Shown here piece after piece: positions 1-10,544 of a DNA stretch of 64,000 bases. Both the position numbers and the translations under genes were made by a program. Under the pieces are notes generated by a model. It saw only the letters and a list, made by a program, of their open reading frames with translations. It was not told the origin of the DNA and searched no databases. Every line of letters begins with the position of its first letter. Positions within the stretch are counted from its first letter, which is position 1. The DNA comes from Cephalotus follicularis (Eukaryota > Streptophyta > Magnoliopsida > Oxalidales > Cephalotaceae): assembly GCA_001972305.1 (NCBI GenBank), contig BDDD01001484.1, positions 234,084 through 298,083 of the forward strand. The letters are read 5' to 3'.

Positions 1-536
1 TGTGATTGCCGATGAGGTAGCTTCTCGATCGAGGTTCACCTAGTGTAGTGTTGAGCTCGTGATTGTCGACGGGGGTGGGCTTGGTTAGCCCCTCATTCGA
101 GGTTATGTAGTAAGGCGCGCCAACGTATGATTTGTCGGGGGAGGAGTGCTTGCGTATCCCTTCTACCGATGTTCATGTGGTGCTCTGGAAGTGGGTATCT
201 ATATTGAGTATATGAGGGATGTATTCAATCCTGTAGCCCATGACCTCGTTGATAGAACGGCAACGGAGTTTGTTATGTATGCTACCGAGGTGGTTTTGGG
301 TATGGAAGTGTGTGAGTCGATTGTGCATGTGACTGCTTGTGATTGATACAGTACCAGTAGTCCCCTTGTGAATTTTTGATCCTTAGAGTTGATCTTTTGT
401 TGATCCTTGGATCCTTGGCATGTCCTGATATATATAAACTGTTGTTTATCTTCTTTCCTTGAGGTCAGTCATTGAGTTGGTAGCTCTGACGTCTCTTCGG
501 ACTTTCTTTTCGTTGTTATGTTGCAGATGCACTGAG
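1..536. other. Unassigned left edge
   Basis: I recognise no gene or LTR terminus here. A short open frame lies at 146-346 on the plus strand with no family resemblance I can name. A pyrimidine-rich stretch ending in TTGCAG lies at about 500-526, just before recognisable gypsy pol coding starts. It could be a 3' splice site or chance. This may be older retroelement sequence belonging to E1, but that is a guess. Confidence 0.3.
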
Positions 537-1395
537 TTGCAAGACAATGATTGCTGGTGCGATGGTTTCACAGTGGAGACTATTAGAGGATTTTCAAAGA
601 TGGAATATGTTCATGGTTTCCATAGGAGTTATTGTGGCTAATCTTAGCGCACAACCGAAACTTCTTGATCGTATTATGAATGCATAGTTCAGTGACACGG
701 AATTGTGGAACATTCATGAGAATTTAGATCCTGACTCTGAATTCTCCATACATTCGGATGGAATATTGAGTTTCCAAGGAAGGAAATGTGTTCCGGGTGA
801 CGAGAGCATAAGAGATGAGCTATTGCAATGAGCTCATAAATCACAGTACAGTGTTCATCCTGGTAACTCTAAGATATGGCATGATATGAAGAAAAACTAA
901 TGGTTGAGTGGTATGAAAAGAGATATTACTGAATATGTGGCAAGATGTTTGACTTGTCAGAGAGTCAAGGCAGAACATCAGAAACCTGCCGAATTGTTAT
1001 AGTCATTACCAGTGGTTGAATGGGAGTGGGAATATGTGACCATGGACTTTGTGTTAGGATTGCCAAGGTCACAGAATTGTCATGAGGTGCTGTGGTTTGT
1101 TGTGGACAGACTCACTAAGTCTGCTCACTTTCTTCCGATGAACATGACCTATTCCATCGAGAAGTTAGCTCGACTGTACATTCGAGAGATTGTAAGATTG
1201 CATGGAGTGTTGGTCAGTATTATTTGTGACCGTGATGCAAGGTTTACTTCCAGGTTCTGGAAGAAGTTCCAAGCAGCTATGGGGATGACCTTGAGTTTAG
1301 TACTGCATTTTATCCACAAACTGATGGGTAGTCCGAGCGTACCATTCAAACACTAGAAGATATGCTACGGACTTGTGTTATTGATTTTTCTTGAA

Positions 1396-1649
1396 TTTGG
1401 GAGGATCATCTTCCGCTTATTGAATTCTCCCACAAAAACAGTTATCATTCTAGCATTGGGATGGCTCCTTATGAAGCCTTGTACGAAAGGAAATGTAGAT
1501 CGCCTATATGAAGGGATGAAGTGGGTGAAAGGCAAGTGTTGGGACCGGATATTGTTTGGGAGGATCATCTTCCGCTTATTGAATTCTCCCACAAAAACAG
1601 TTATCATTCTAGCATTGGGATGGCTCCTTATGAAGCCTTGTACGAAAGG
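1396..1649 (+). repeat. 159-bp tandem duplication inside E1 integrase
   Basis: The block starting TTTGGGAGGATC at 1396 restarts at 1555, a shift of 159 bp. The second copy is identical as far as I can read. It is interrupted at 1649 by E2 and finishes at 10747-10815, after which normal integrase sequence follows. The duplication is therefore in the E1 gene and the SIRE element landed in its second copy. Confidence 0.9.
1645..1649. other. Target-site duplication AAAGG (left copy) of E2
   Basis: AAAGG directly precedes the TG end of the SIRE LTR at 1650 and is repeated at 10747-10751 directly after the CA end at 10746. Five base pairs is the usual length for these elements, and E1 coding is continuous if one copy is removed. 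Confidence 0.9.
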
Positions 1650-2331
1650 TGAAATTAAAACACTCTTGCAATATACAAGAGGGGGGGTGAATTGAATATT
1701 GAGGAATGTGCGGAAATTTAAAAACTTTAAATGTAAAGAGATAAGGAAAGAAAAACTTCTCCGAGTTTTAGAGTGGTTCGGCTAACTCTTGCCTACGTCC
1801 ACTTTTCCCAAGGGAGCTCCTTGAGTTTCCACTAGCTCGATTTGATTAAGGCAGCAAATCGTTACACCTTACAATTTCGTGATTGACCTCAATCACAAGA
1901 CTTTGACCTCAAAGCCTTATAGGAATCTCCTCTTTTACAAGTAAATGTGAAAAGTGTTTACAATAACCTCTTAAGTAGGTTGATGTGAATATGTAACCCT
2001 TGGTGAGAATTTAGAGGGGAGTGAACCCTTGTAAGGTGTTTGATTGATTTGCACCCGGAACCCAAAATCAAGTGTAAGGTGGTTTGCTTTGATTTGTACC
2101 CGTAAGCCAAAAATTAAAGGTTGCTAGTGGTATCTAGTGGAATCTCAAGGGGTTCTTGAGAAAGTGGACGTAGGCACGGATTTTGGCGAACCACTATAAA
2201 TTCGTTTGTACACTCTCTTTCCCTTATCTCTTTAATTTACTTATTCTTGTGTTCTTGTTTATGTTCATTCTTAATTTGTTTATTCGGCAAACAAATTTAC
2301 TTGTTATTTAGGTTGCCATATAGGTCCCAAC
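1650..2331. repeat. Head-to-head pair of copia LTR ends
   Basis: 1650 to about 1990 is the 3' end of a SIRE LTR on the minus strand, close to 4488-4820. About 1990-2331 is the 3' end of a related copia LTR on the plus strand, ending CAACA at 2331. The two are partly complementary: the stretch at about 1773-1806 pairs with about 2163-2200, and about 1735-1755 pairs with 2216-2236. The shared motif is the GTGGACGTAGGC and CGAACCACT block. No matching target duplication surrounds this 682-bp unit alone. Confidence 0.75.
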
Positions 2332-3921
2332 AATGACGGTGACAAAATATCAAGCAAGGTTCATGGAGCTAGCCAGAGATTCACCTTATCTGGTAGCTAA
2401 TGGAGTGAAGAAGATACGGAGGTTCCCGAGAGGTCTACGGCCGGATCTTCGATCAAGAATTAAAGTTATGGAATTGGGGACTTTTATGGAGGTTTCATAG
2501 AAAGCTAGACTACTGGAGAGCATATCCAGTGAAGACTGGGCTGAGAAAGCTCACGCACAACAGAATAAACAGATTCCTACACAATCCAGACCAGCATCGT
2601 CAAAATGGCAAGATGGTGGTTCTCGGACAAAGTCATCCAAGAACAAATCTCAACAGACAGCTTCACAGGGTTCTCCCAGCCAAGGGAGTAATGCTAGATC
2701 CAGAGGTTTCTATTATTGTGGTCTCACGGGACACCAACAGAAAGATTACTGGAGGTTCAATGGCTGGTGCTTGAGGTGTGGGTCACCTGGACATTCGGTG
2801 GAAGACTGTCCAAAGAGTTTAGCTACAGTGCCTACTGTGCCAGGAAGTAGTTGTGCTGCGGCAGCAGGACCGTCATAGAGGAAGGACATCGGCAAGGGCG
2901 TCCCAAAAGGTAGAGTTTTTGTACTTGCTCAGACAGAGGTTCTAGAGTTGACTTCCATTGTTGGAGGTACTCTGTATATATATGGTTTTTATGCTAGAGT
3001 GTTGATGGGTTCTGGAGCATCGCATTCTTTTATATATGCACGTTTTGCATCTTGGTTAGATGTCACCCCTGACTGCATATCATATATGCTTGATGTGAGT
3101 ACACCGACTGGGACTTCTATGTACACTGACTCGATATATAAGAGTTGTGAGATGTCTATGGCAGGCATTTCTTTGTATGCAGATTTGATAGTACTGCCTA
3201 TCCGTGACTTCAATGTTATACTGGGATGGATTGGCTATCAGCACACCGTGCTTGCATCGATTGTTATAATAAAACTGTGGATTTTTGTCTACCCAACGGA
3301 ACGACATTCCAGTTCAAGGGAGACAAAGTGTTCTCGACACTGATCATATCCTTTATTCGAGCATCGAAGTATCTAGACAAGGGATGCGAGGGATACCTGG
3401 CTTATGTAATTGATCGACGAAAAGAGAAGGGTTTGAGCATGCAGGAGATTCCAGTTGTGTGTGAATTTTCGGATGTATTTCCTGATGAGTTGGGGTCTTT
3501 AACACCGAGGAGGAGTATGGAGTTCGTTACTGATCTTTTTCCTGGAGCGGCTCCTATCTCTAAATCACCTTATTGGATGGCTCCTGCCGAGTTACGATAG
3601 CTGAAATTACAGTTACAAGACCTGATTGATAAGGGTTTTTTAGACCTAGTGTTTCTCCGTGTGGTGCGCCTGTGTTATTTGTTAAGAAGAAGGATGGATC
3701 GATGAGGCTTTGCATCGACTACAGAATGTTGAACAAGGCAACTATCAGGAACAAGTATCCTTTACCCCACATCAAGGATTTGTTTGACTAGTTCCAATGA
3801 TCAAGGGTGTTTTCCAAGCTCGATTTGACTTCGGGTTATCACCAACTGAGAGTAAAGGAAGGAGACATTGAGAAGACTACCTTTCAGACACGGTATGGTT
3901 ATTACGAGTTCTTGGTGATGC
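2332..3921 (+). pseudogene. E3: Tekay-type gag-protease-RT fragment
   Basis: The fragment starts abruptly inside gag, directly after a copia LTR end, and stops inside RT at 3921 where LTR E4 begins. Order: gag C-terminal domain; two zinc knuckles (the first degraded, FYYCGLTGHQQKDY; the second intact, CLRCGSPGHSVEDC); protease; RT N-terminal half with [15 protein letters not shown]. The protease active site reads GSGAS at 3008-3022 where the family has DSGAS, so the catalytic aspartate is lost. A 1-nt loss near 3222 shifts frame, and stops occur at about 2500, 2876 and 3598. Very close to E8, E12 and E13. Confidence 0.88.
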
Positions 3922-4487
3922 TGTAATGGCCCGCATTAACTTTGGATAAATTGATATTTGGGCTTGGGGGAAGAATTTTTTTTCTCCTTGGTTGTGTTGG
4001 ATTGGGCTTCTCCTTCTTGGTTAAGTGTTTGTTGGCTTTGGGCTTGGTGGAGGCCCAATGGTTGCCTATGGTTTGTGTATGTGGTTAAGTTATAAGAGAG
4101 GTTTAGTTGGTGTTGGGAGATGTGCCAATCTTGCTTTAAAAGTTTGCGGCAGACATCTTATCACGTCGGAAGAAGCAGTTGGGAGAGTGATACTTCATCT
4201 TTCATCTTCTTCTTTGTCTTTCTTCTGAAGCTTTGAGCGTTGTTTGAGGTTGGAACTTTCTTTCACCCGTCTACACGTCTAACAGGTGAGTGTTCTCCTC
4301 AGTACGTTTTGTTGCATCGCATGGTTGGTGCAGGCACGATCGTGAGGCCGAGGAAGAGCTTCACCTTGGTTTTCATGGTTATATGTGGTTCTTGAAAAAC
4401 TTTAGAGATGTTGTTCATGGTAGCTAAGCGTTGTTGTGTGTTGGTCTTGCAGAGGAAGATCTAGGCTCGGAGCCCGCGCAACAAGGG
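3922..4487 (+). mobile_element. E4: 5' part of an unclassified gypsy-like LTR
   Basis: It begins TGTAATGGCCCGC at 3922 in the middle of the RT of E3, as gypsy LTRs of the TGTAACGCCC type do. It contains no pol. A donor-like AACAG/GTGAGTG lies at about 4290. It is cut at 4487 by the end of a SIRE LTR. The LTR 3' end is absent from this strand, so the family cannot be named. Confidence 0.55.
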
Positions 4488-5013
4488 TGAAATAAACACT
4501 CTTGCAATATACAAGAGGGGGGGTGAATTGAATATTGACGTAAATATCGGGAATTTAAAAACTTTAAATTTAAAGAGTGAAGGGAAAGAAAAACTTCTCC
4601 AAATTTAGAGTGGTTCGGCTAACTCTTGCCTACGTCCACTTTTCCCAAGGGAGCTCCTTGATTTTCCACTATCTCGAATTGATTATGGCAGCAATTCGTT
4701 ACACCTTACAATTTCGTGATTGACCTCAATCACAAGACCTTGACGTCAAGACCTTAGAGGATTCTCCTCTTTTACAAGTAATTGTGAAAGTGTTTACAAG
4801 TTAACCTCTCAAATAGGTTTGATATGGCTAATACAGATCACAATGTGAAACACTCAGAAAAACTCAAAAGATAAAGCTTAGAAGCCTTTTAGAACACTAT
4901 AGAGCACTTTGAGCTTTTTGGCAATAGAATGCTTGAATATGATATTTCTCTTGATGTTGTATAATTCTTGTTGAATTGATGTAGTTAAGTAGTTCTTCTG
5001 AGGTTTGAGTCAT

Positions 5014-5024
5014 CCTTATATAGG
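5014..5024 (-). promoter_or_regulatory. TATA box in SIRE LTR
   Basis: On the minus strand the sequence reads CCTATATAAGG, a good plant TATA box. It lies about 750 bp into the LTR and upstream of the LTR 3' region, as expected for the U3/R boundary. The related LTR E11 has a matching box at 28194-28205. Confidence 0.7.
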
Positions 5025-5114
5025 CAGAAAAGATTTGTAGCCGTTGCATAATTCATGGAAGCTTTTGATTTTAAAATGTGTTAGTGCAACTTTGAATTTT
5101 TGTCTCTGCTGACA

Positions 5115-5640
5115 TAAAGACGTCGATGTCTTTAGAAAGGCGTCGATTTCTTTGGTAGTTTCTAGCCGTTGTAAGTGCATTTACTAGCCGTTCCATGTTT
5201 CCCGGGTCAATGCATTTAAAAAGACGTCGATGTCTTTTAAAAGGCGTCGATGTCATTTCTGGGAATTTGTCTAGGCATCTGAATCTTTGAGCATCACATC
5301 GACTTCTTCTATAGGGGTCGATGTCTTTTCTGGGTTTTCCAGATTGGTCTAGAAAGACGTCGATGTCTATGGAAAGGGATCGACTTCTTTGCATGGACGT
5401 GGATGTCTTCATGAACAAGCATCGATGTCATCACTCGACATTATCCTGTAACTTTGGTACCTCAAGACGTCGATGTCTTTTGTACGGACGTCGATGTCTT
5501 TGCTTTAGGGATCGATGTCTTCACTAAAATTTGACCTGTAACTTCTGGCACTAAAGACGTCGATGTCTTCTTGAAAGGGATCGATGTCTTTTGTACGAAT
5601 GTCGATGTCTTTTTCTTGAAGGTCGATGTCTTTGCCCTGC
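5115..5640. repeat. TCGA-palindrome array, SIRE LTR
   Basis: About 17 copies of a degenerate palindrome AAGACGTCGATGTCTTT occur in 525 bp. Measured centre-to-centre spacings within runs are 20, 20, 20, 20, 22, then 21, 21, then 21, 21, 21. Runs are separated by 40-70 bp of ordinary sequence. Read on the minus strand this gives a repetitive KDIDVF-like peptide that is a by-product of the array. Confidence 0.9.
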
Positions 5641-5770
5641 AGAAGATATCTTTGCCCTGTAGAAGATTTTTGCCTTTTGTGGAACTTTGCTAATATCTTG
5701 CACATCAAGTAAACTTGTTAAATGCAAATATGTTATCATCAAAACTAGGATTGAGACTAAATCGTCAACA

Positions 5771-6115
5771 ATCTCCCCCTTTTTGATGATGACAAAAATT
5801 TGCTCAAAAAGGCATAAACATAAGTAATGTCAAATAAAACATAAGAGAATACCAATATAGTTATCTTATAAAGTAAGCAATGTTCATGAGAATGTTCCAT
5901 TTGAATGTGCAATATCAATTAGCTACAATATCAATTAGCTATGAGTTTTGCTTTTGAGAGCTCTTTCTCCCTATTAGTTATAAACTCTAACATTTTGAGC
6001 CTTTTCTCCCCTTTAATTAAAAACAAATGCAACAATGCTTCTCATGCTTTTGACCCTATTTCTCCCCCTTTTTTGTATAGCATCAAAAAGGTAGAAATCA
6101 TTAGCTCCCCCTTAA
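5771..6115 (-). promoter_or_regulatory. Cluster of polypurine tracts before the 3' LTR
   Basis: Minus-strand purine tracts of the type AAAAAGGGGGAGA lie at about 5771-5785, 6000-6015, 6060-6075 and 6105-6115. The one touching the LTR is the expected plus-strand primer. Multiple such tracts are a described feature of the SIRE (sirevirus) lineage. Confidence 0.75.
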
Positions 6116-6117
6116 TA

Positions 6118-6414
6118 AAAGCAAGGGTAAAAATATGAACATAAGCATTAATGCACAAAATATCAAAATATCGGCAATAAACATAATTGAGAAAACATAT
6201 GATCATTAACCAAAAATACATTCATAAAACCATATCATAAACATAATCACAATTTCATAAAATGTATAAACACCATTTCATAAACACAATCATAAAAACA
6301 CATAATTTCATTAACAAACTTTGTCCTTACAAAAATTCATAAAAACATAACATCTAGGTTCATTGCAACCAAAAACACAGAACAACAATAAATAAAAACA
6401 GCAGCAACAAGCAA
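6118..6414. other. AT-rich 3' untranslated stretch of E2
   Basis: A-rich sequence with repeated CATAA words lies between the third ORF and the polypurine cluster. I see no coding capacity or site I can name. Confidence 0.5.
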
Positions 6415-7771
6415 TCAAGAAGCAGCAGGAGGGGCATCGGAATCGGAGTCATCGCCCGAAGTCTCTTCGCAAGTATCAATAGTCTTGGAAGCCGCGAGTT
6501 TTCATTCCAACCTTTTGAGACGCCTCCTTGTGACTTTTAGGTCATAGTAGATGGTGTCATCGATGTTATCGAAGTCGGACCGAATCGTCACATGATCCTT
6601 TTCCAAGATATTGAGCCGCGAGTTGACTTGCTCAAATTTTTCTTCAAGCGAAGCTTGCACAGAATCAAATCTAGAGTGCATAAACTCCATCATCCTATCA
6701 AAATCAGTGGAGGATGAGGGTCCTTGAGCTTGAGCCGGTTGAGCTTCTTCGTGAGCTTCCCATGGAGGGTTCTCCTCTTGTTCTTCTCGCTCAATCCTTT
6801 GCACTTGATCAACTTTGGGGCAATAAGTCCAAATGCCTCCCTGCTTTTTCCAACCATCCTATTGAGAGTGCTCTTGTTATAGGTGTCCTCCTTCTTTAAC
6901 TTTGTTCCAACTTCTCCTTCAAGCTGAACATGGTGATGTTGAAAGATTTTGGTGAGAATGGATCCGAACGGGGGAACGGATTTCTTTTGTGAGAATGCTC
7001 TCACCATGGTTTTGAGCATGAGAAGGGGAAAACAAAATTCGATCTTAGAGAGGATGCACCACATAAGGAATGATTGCATCCGGGATAGCTTGGCACACCC
7101 ACCACCGGTGGGAAGAAGTTAATGCACAATGAGATGGTGGAGGAGCCTATGATCAACTGACAATCTATTTGTGGTCAGTGCCATATTAGGATGTATGTTT
7201 GGATCGTTAGGGTATAGAATCGACAAAATTTGATTACGGTGAAACCCCTCAACCTCCGGCCATTTTTTATGCTCAAAATGTACAAGCCGGTGTGTGGAAT
7301 ATGGAGGATAGAGGCTAGAATCCTAGCATCTAGAAAGATACGCTGCCCTTTGACAATAGAGGAGAGAGCAAACTCCTCATTAGGGCTGGATACTATCCTA
7401 AGATTCATGTAAAATTCCTTGACCAATTTTATATAAAAAGGGTCCTGGATTTGTACAAGGGGAAGAAGGTGTAAAACCTCAAGCCAAGAAACGAAAGAAA
7501 ACTCACTAGAACAGAAGGCAAGATCAATGTTTCTGCCTCCCATTACACGTTTGTCCACAAACATGACATTTCTCAAGGGGATATGCTCTTCGGATTCAGA
7601 ATCCGATTGGAGAGAAGGGTTAGGGGAAGGCTCCCTAATGTCAAGCCTTTGCCTTTTATCGGATTTCTTAGGCTGGGAAGAAGATGCAGCCTTCTTATGG
7701 GCAGTTCTTTTTGACCTAACCATATTATCAAACACCTGGTGAGCACAACAGAAAGACACAAAGAATGACAA
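6415..7771 (-). pseudogene. E2: third ORF in the env position of a SIRE element (broken)
   Basis: The reading starts at 7771 or at an inner methionine near 7720 (MVRSKRTAHKK). It has a basic, nuclear-signal-like N-terminus with serine-rich acidic stretches, then a domain with PLVQIQDPFY, VKEFYMNLR and VKGQRIFLDARIL. This resembles the domain widely annotated in plants as putative plant transposon protein. The C-terminal part (6804-6502) is heptad-like and predicted coiled coil, followed by an acidic tail ending at 6415. At least two frameshifts and a stop near 6502 break it. It lies between pol and the 3' LTR on the same strand, where SIRE1 carries its env-like ORF. No signal peptide or membrane segment is visible, so an envelope role is not supported. 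Confidence 0.7.
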
Positions 7772-7924
7772 AAAAATAGTTGGATTAGAGGATATGAAAA
7801 CGGTTTTTGATGTTGAGGAAGGATTCAGAAGATGGTTTTTGAAATACTAGAACAATTTTTTGAAAGAAAACCAGAGAGAAAAAAAAATTTGAGATGCTCA
7901 GAATAGGGTTAAAGTGAGAAATGA

Positions 7925-8215
7925 GCATGAGATCGACGTTTTTATGAAGAGGTCGATTTCTGGGTTAAAGACGTCGACGTGATTCTAAAGACGTCGACGC
8001 GTTCTTTAAAAAGAACGAAGGAAATCGATTCTGAAAATGCTGCGTTTTGAAAAGCATCAACGCGTTCCTAAAGTAGTCGACGTGTTTTAAAGAGATCGAT
8101 GTTTTGTGAAAGAGATCGACGTGATTTCATAAAACATAGAATTTTGCAGAAAAGAAGTCGACGTGTTTTTGTAAAACATAGAATTTTGCCGAAAAGAAGT
8201 CGACGTTTTTATAAA
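7925..8215. repeat. TCGA-palindrome array in the internal region of E2
   Basis: About ten sites (ATCGACG, GTCGACG and variants) lie between the third ORF and the end of pol, outside any LTR. Spacings of 20, 20, 19 and 20 bp can be measured within runs, the same as in the LTR array. Confidence 0.85.
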
Positions 8216-8339
8216 AACAGAACACATAAACAAGCAAAAACAGAACACTAACCAAAAATCAATCATCACATCAAATATGCATTCAATTAAATCAACCATT
8301 TAAACAAATAAACATCATTCAAGCTCACATAAACCTAAT

Positions 8340-10544
8340 TATCTTCTAAACTTAGAAAAAGAGTTTTCATCTAAGGGTTTTGTGAAAATATCCGCCACTC
8401 ATTTTTCGGTGGGAATATACTCTAAAACAATGTCTCCACTTTCTACATGTTCTCTTAAGAAGTGGTATCTAATGTCAATGTGCTTTGTCCTAGAATGATG
8501 AACTGGGTTCTTAGCTAGGCAAATGCTACTAGTATTATCACATTTAATAGAGACATCCTTTACACAAATACCATAATCAACTAATTGTTGCTTTTGCCAA
8601 AGGATTTGTGCACAACAACTACCTACAGCAATATATTCAGCTTCGGTGGTAGATAAAGCTACTGAATTTTGCTTTTTACTAAACCAAGAGACAAGCCTGC
8701 TCCCTAGGTATTGGCATGAGCCACTAGTGCTCTTGCGGTCAACTTTATAACCACCAAAGTCGGCATCCGAGTAAGAATGTAAATCAAAATTAGAGTCTCG
8801 GGAATACCACAAGCCTAATGTAGGTGTGTATGCAAGATATTTAAAAATACGTTTCACAGCAAACAAATGGGATTCCTTTGGATTAGATTGAAATGGGGCA
8901 CACAAGCACACACTAAACAAAATATCGGGTCTACTTGTAGAGGTGCTCATAGGAGTCTTGCTTGTTTTAGCATTCTCCATTCCAAACTTCTTGAGAATAT
9001 CCTTTATGTATTTTGTTTGGTTGATGAAGATCCCATCTTTGTTTTATGTGACTTGTAGTCCAAGAAAGAAGTTGAGCTCTCCCACTCATTTCAAATTCAG
9101 ATTTCATGGTATTTGAAAATTCCTTGCACAAAGAGTCATTAGTAGATCCAAAGATAATATCATCAACATATATTTCAACAATAAGTAAATCATTACCTTT
9201 AGATTTTGTAAAAAGTGTAATATCGACATTTCCTCGTTTAAAATCATTTTCAATTAAAAACTTTGTCAATCTCTCATACCAAGCACGAGGGGCTTGTTTG
9301 AGTCCATATAAAGCTTTGTTTAATTTGAAAACATGATTTGGAAAGTGAGGATCCTCAAAACCTTGAGGTTGTTCAACATAAACTTCTTCTTTTATAAAAC
9401 CATTTAAAAAGGCACTTTTCACATCCATTTGATATAACTTGAAATTATTAAAGCAAGCAAATGCAATTAATAGACGAATGGATTCTAGTCTAGCAACCGG
9501 TGCATATGTCTCATCATAGTCTATTCCTTCTTCTTGTGAGTAGCCTTGGGCAACTAATCTAGCCTTGTTTCTAATGATGATCCATTGATTATCCATTTTG
9601 TTTCTAAAAACCCATTTAGTTCCTATAACCGAATGGTCCTTTGGTCTAGGTACTAAAAACCAAACTTTGTTTCTTTCAAATTGGTTTAGCTCTTCTTGCA
9701 TAGCTACAATCCAATTTTCATCTTTTTCGGCTTCTACGAAGTCTTTGGGTTCTAGGTGAGAAAGGAATGCAACATAGTTACAAGTGTTTGCACTAGACCT
9801 AGTCCTAATACCTTGTTGAATGTTACCAATGATAGCTTCATGAGGGTGGTCTCTAACTACCTTGTAAGTCTTATCTATAAGTTCTTTTTGGTGACTTTCC
9901 TTAGGTTCTATATCTAGGTCCTCCGAAGGTTCATGAAATTCTATGCTATCATGCATATGTGAACTTGAATCATGCAACTCATCAAAGACAACATGCATAG
10001 ATTCTTCTACTAGTAGTGTACGTTTATTGAAACACCTATAAGCTCTACTAGTAAGGGAGTATCCAAGAAATATACCTTCATCCGCTTTGGAGTCAAACTT
10101 ACCAAGTTGATCTTTTCCATTGTTGTGTATGAAGCATTTACATCCGAAGGCACGAAAGTAACTAATGTTAGGCTTTCTCTCATTCCATAACTTGTATGGA
10201 GTCTTTTTGAGAATTGGCCTTATTGATGTTCTATTTAAAATATAACATGCGGTGTTTGTGGCTTCGGCCCAAAAATACTTTGGTAAATCATTTTCGCAAA
10301 GCATAGTTCTAGTCATTTCTTCTAATGTTCTATTTCTCTTTTCAACTACTCCATTTTGTTGAGGAGTCCTAGGGGTTGAAAATTCATGTTTAAAACCATT
10401 TTTAATGCAATAATCATCAAAAATATTATTTTCGAATTCTTTGCCATGATCACTTCTAATTTTCAAAATAGAAAGTCCTTTTTCTTTTTGAACAATTTTA
10501 CAAAAATTGGCAAAGAATGTAAACGTTTCACTTTTATGTGCCAA
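8340..10544 (-). pseudogene. E2: SIRE pol (integrase C-terminal half, RT, RNase H)
   Basis: The reading begins inside the integrase core. The second aspartate (SDHGKEF) and the glutamate (VVEKRNRTL) of the DDE triad are present, but the first aspartate and all upstream gag, protease and integrase N-terminus are missing. Then follow RT (MDVKSAFLNG; YVDDIIFGST catalytic box near 9140-9170) and RNase H (SYSDADFGG; STTEAEYIAV). A frameshift lies near 8975-9060. An in-frame deletion of some 35 residues joins MSTS to TSRPDI near 8925. A stop replaces the residue after PTEK at 8399. The motifs match copia SIRE. Non-functional. Confidence 0.9.

Larger units (their letters stand above)
537..1649 (+). 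pseudogene. E1: Tekay-type Ty3/gypsy pol fragment (RNase H-integrase linker and integrase)
   Basis: Integrase inserts retrotransposon cDNA into the host chromosome. The reading runs from the linker after RNase H through the zinc-binding HHCC region (ending CLTCQ, about 940-960) into the catalytic core. The first two acidic residues are visible (MDF near 1045; CDRDA near 1230). In the motif that carries the catalytic glutamate, the glutamine codon just before SERTIQ is a stop, TAG at 1329-1331. Other stops lie in the linker and HHCC region, and a 1-nt frameshift lies near 1285. The copy is cut at 1649 by E2 and continues at 10747, where the coding sequence joins exactly apart from a 5-bp target duplication. 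Clearly non-functional and older than E2. Confidence 0.88.
4488..5770 (-). mobile_element. E2: complete SIRE LTR (3' LTR)
   Basis: This 1283-bp LTR reads on the minus strand from TGTTGACGAT at 5770 to TGTTTATTTCA at 4488. It abuts a polypurine tract at 5771, so it is the 3' LTR of the minus-strand element. It holds a TATA box (5014-5024), a dense array of TCGA palindromes (5115-5640) and the GTGGACGTAGGC block near its end. Its outer flank (AAGGG at 4483-4487) does not match the flank at the other end of E2. Confidence 0.88.

Noticed and set aside
1..536. Possible host exon ending at the TTGCAG near 526
   Set aside because: No protein family is recognised upstream, and the following coding is retrotransposon pol. 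A single acceptor-like site is not enough.
4483..4487. AAGGG before the SIRE LTR at 4488 as a target duplication
   Set aside because: The right flank of E2 is AAAGG, which differs, whereas AAAGG at 1645-1649 matches exactly and E1 coding is continuous across it.
5115..5640. Regular short repeats that could look like a CRISPR array
   Set aside because: The units are degenerate palindromes with 20-22 bp periodicity and no constant spacer-length unique segments. They lie in a plant LTR with no cas-like genes.
5071..5742. Minus-strand open frames rich in KDIDVF-like peptide repeats
   Set aside because: They are the translation of the TCGA palindrome array in one frame. Similar peptides appear wherever the array occurs, on either strand.
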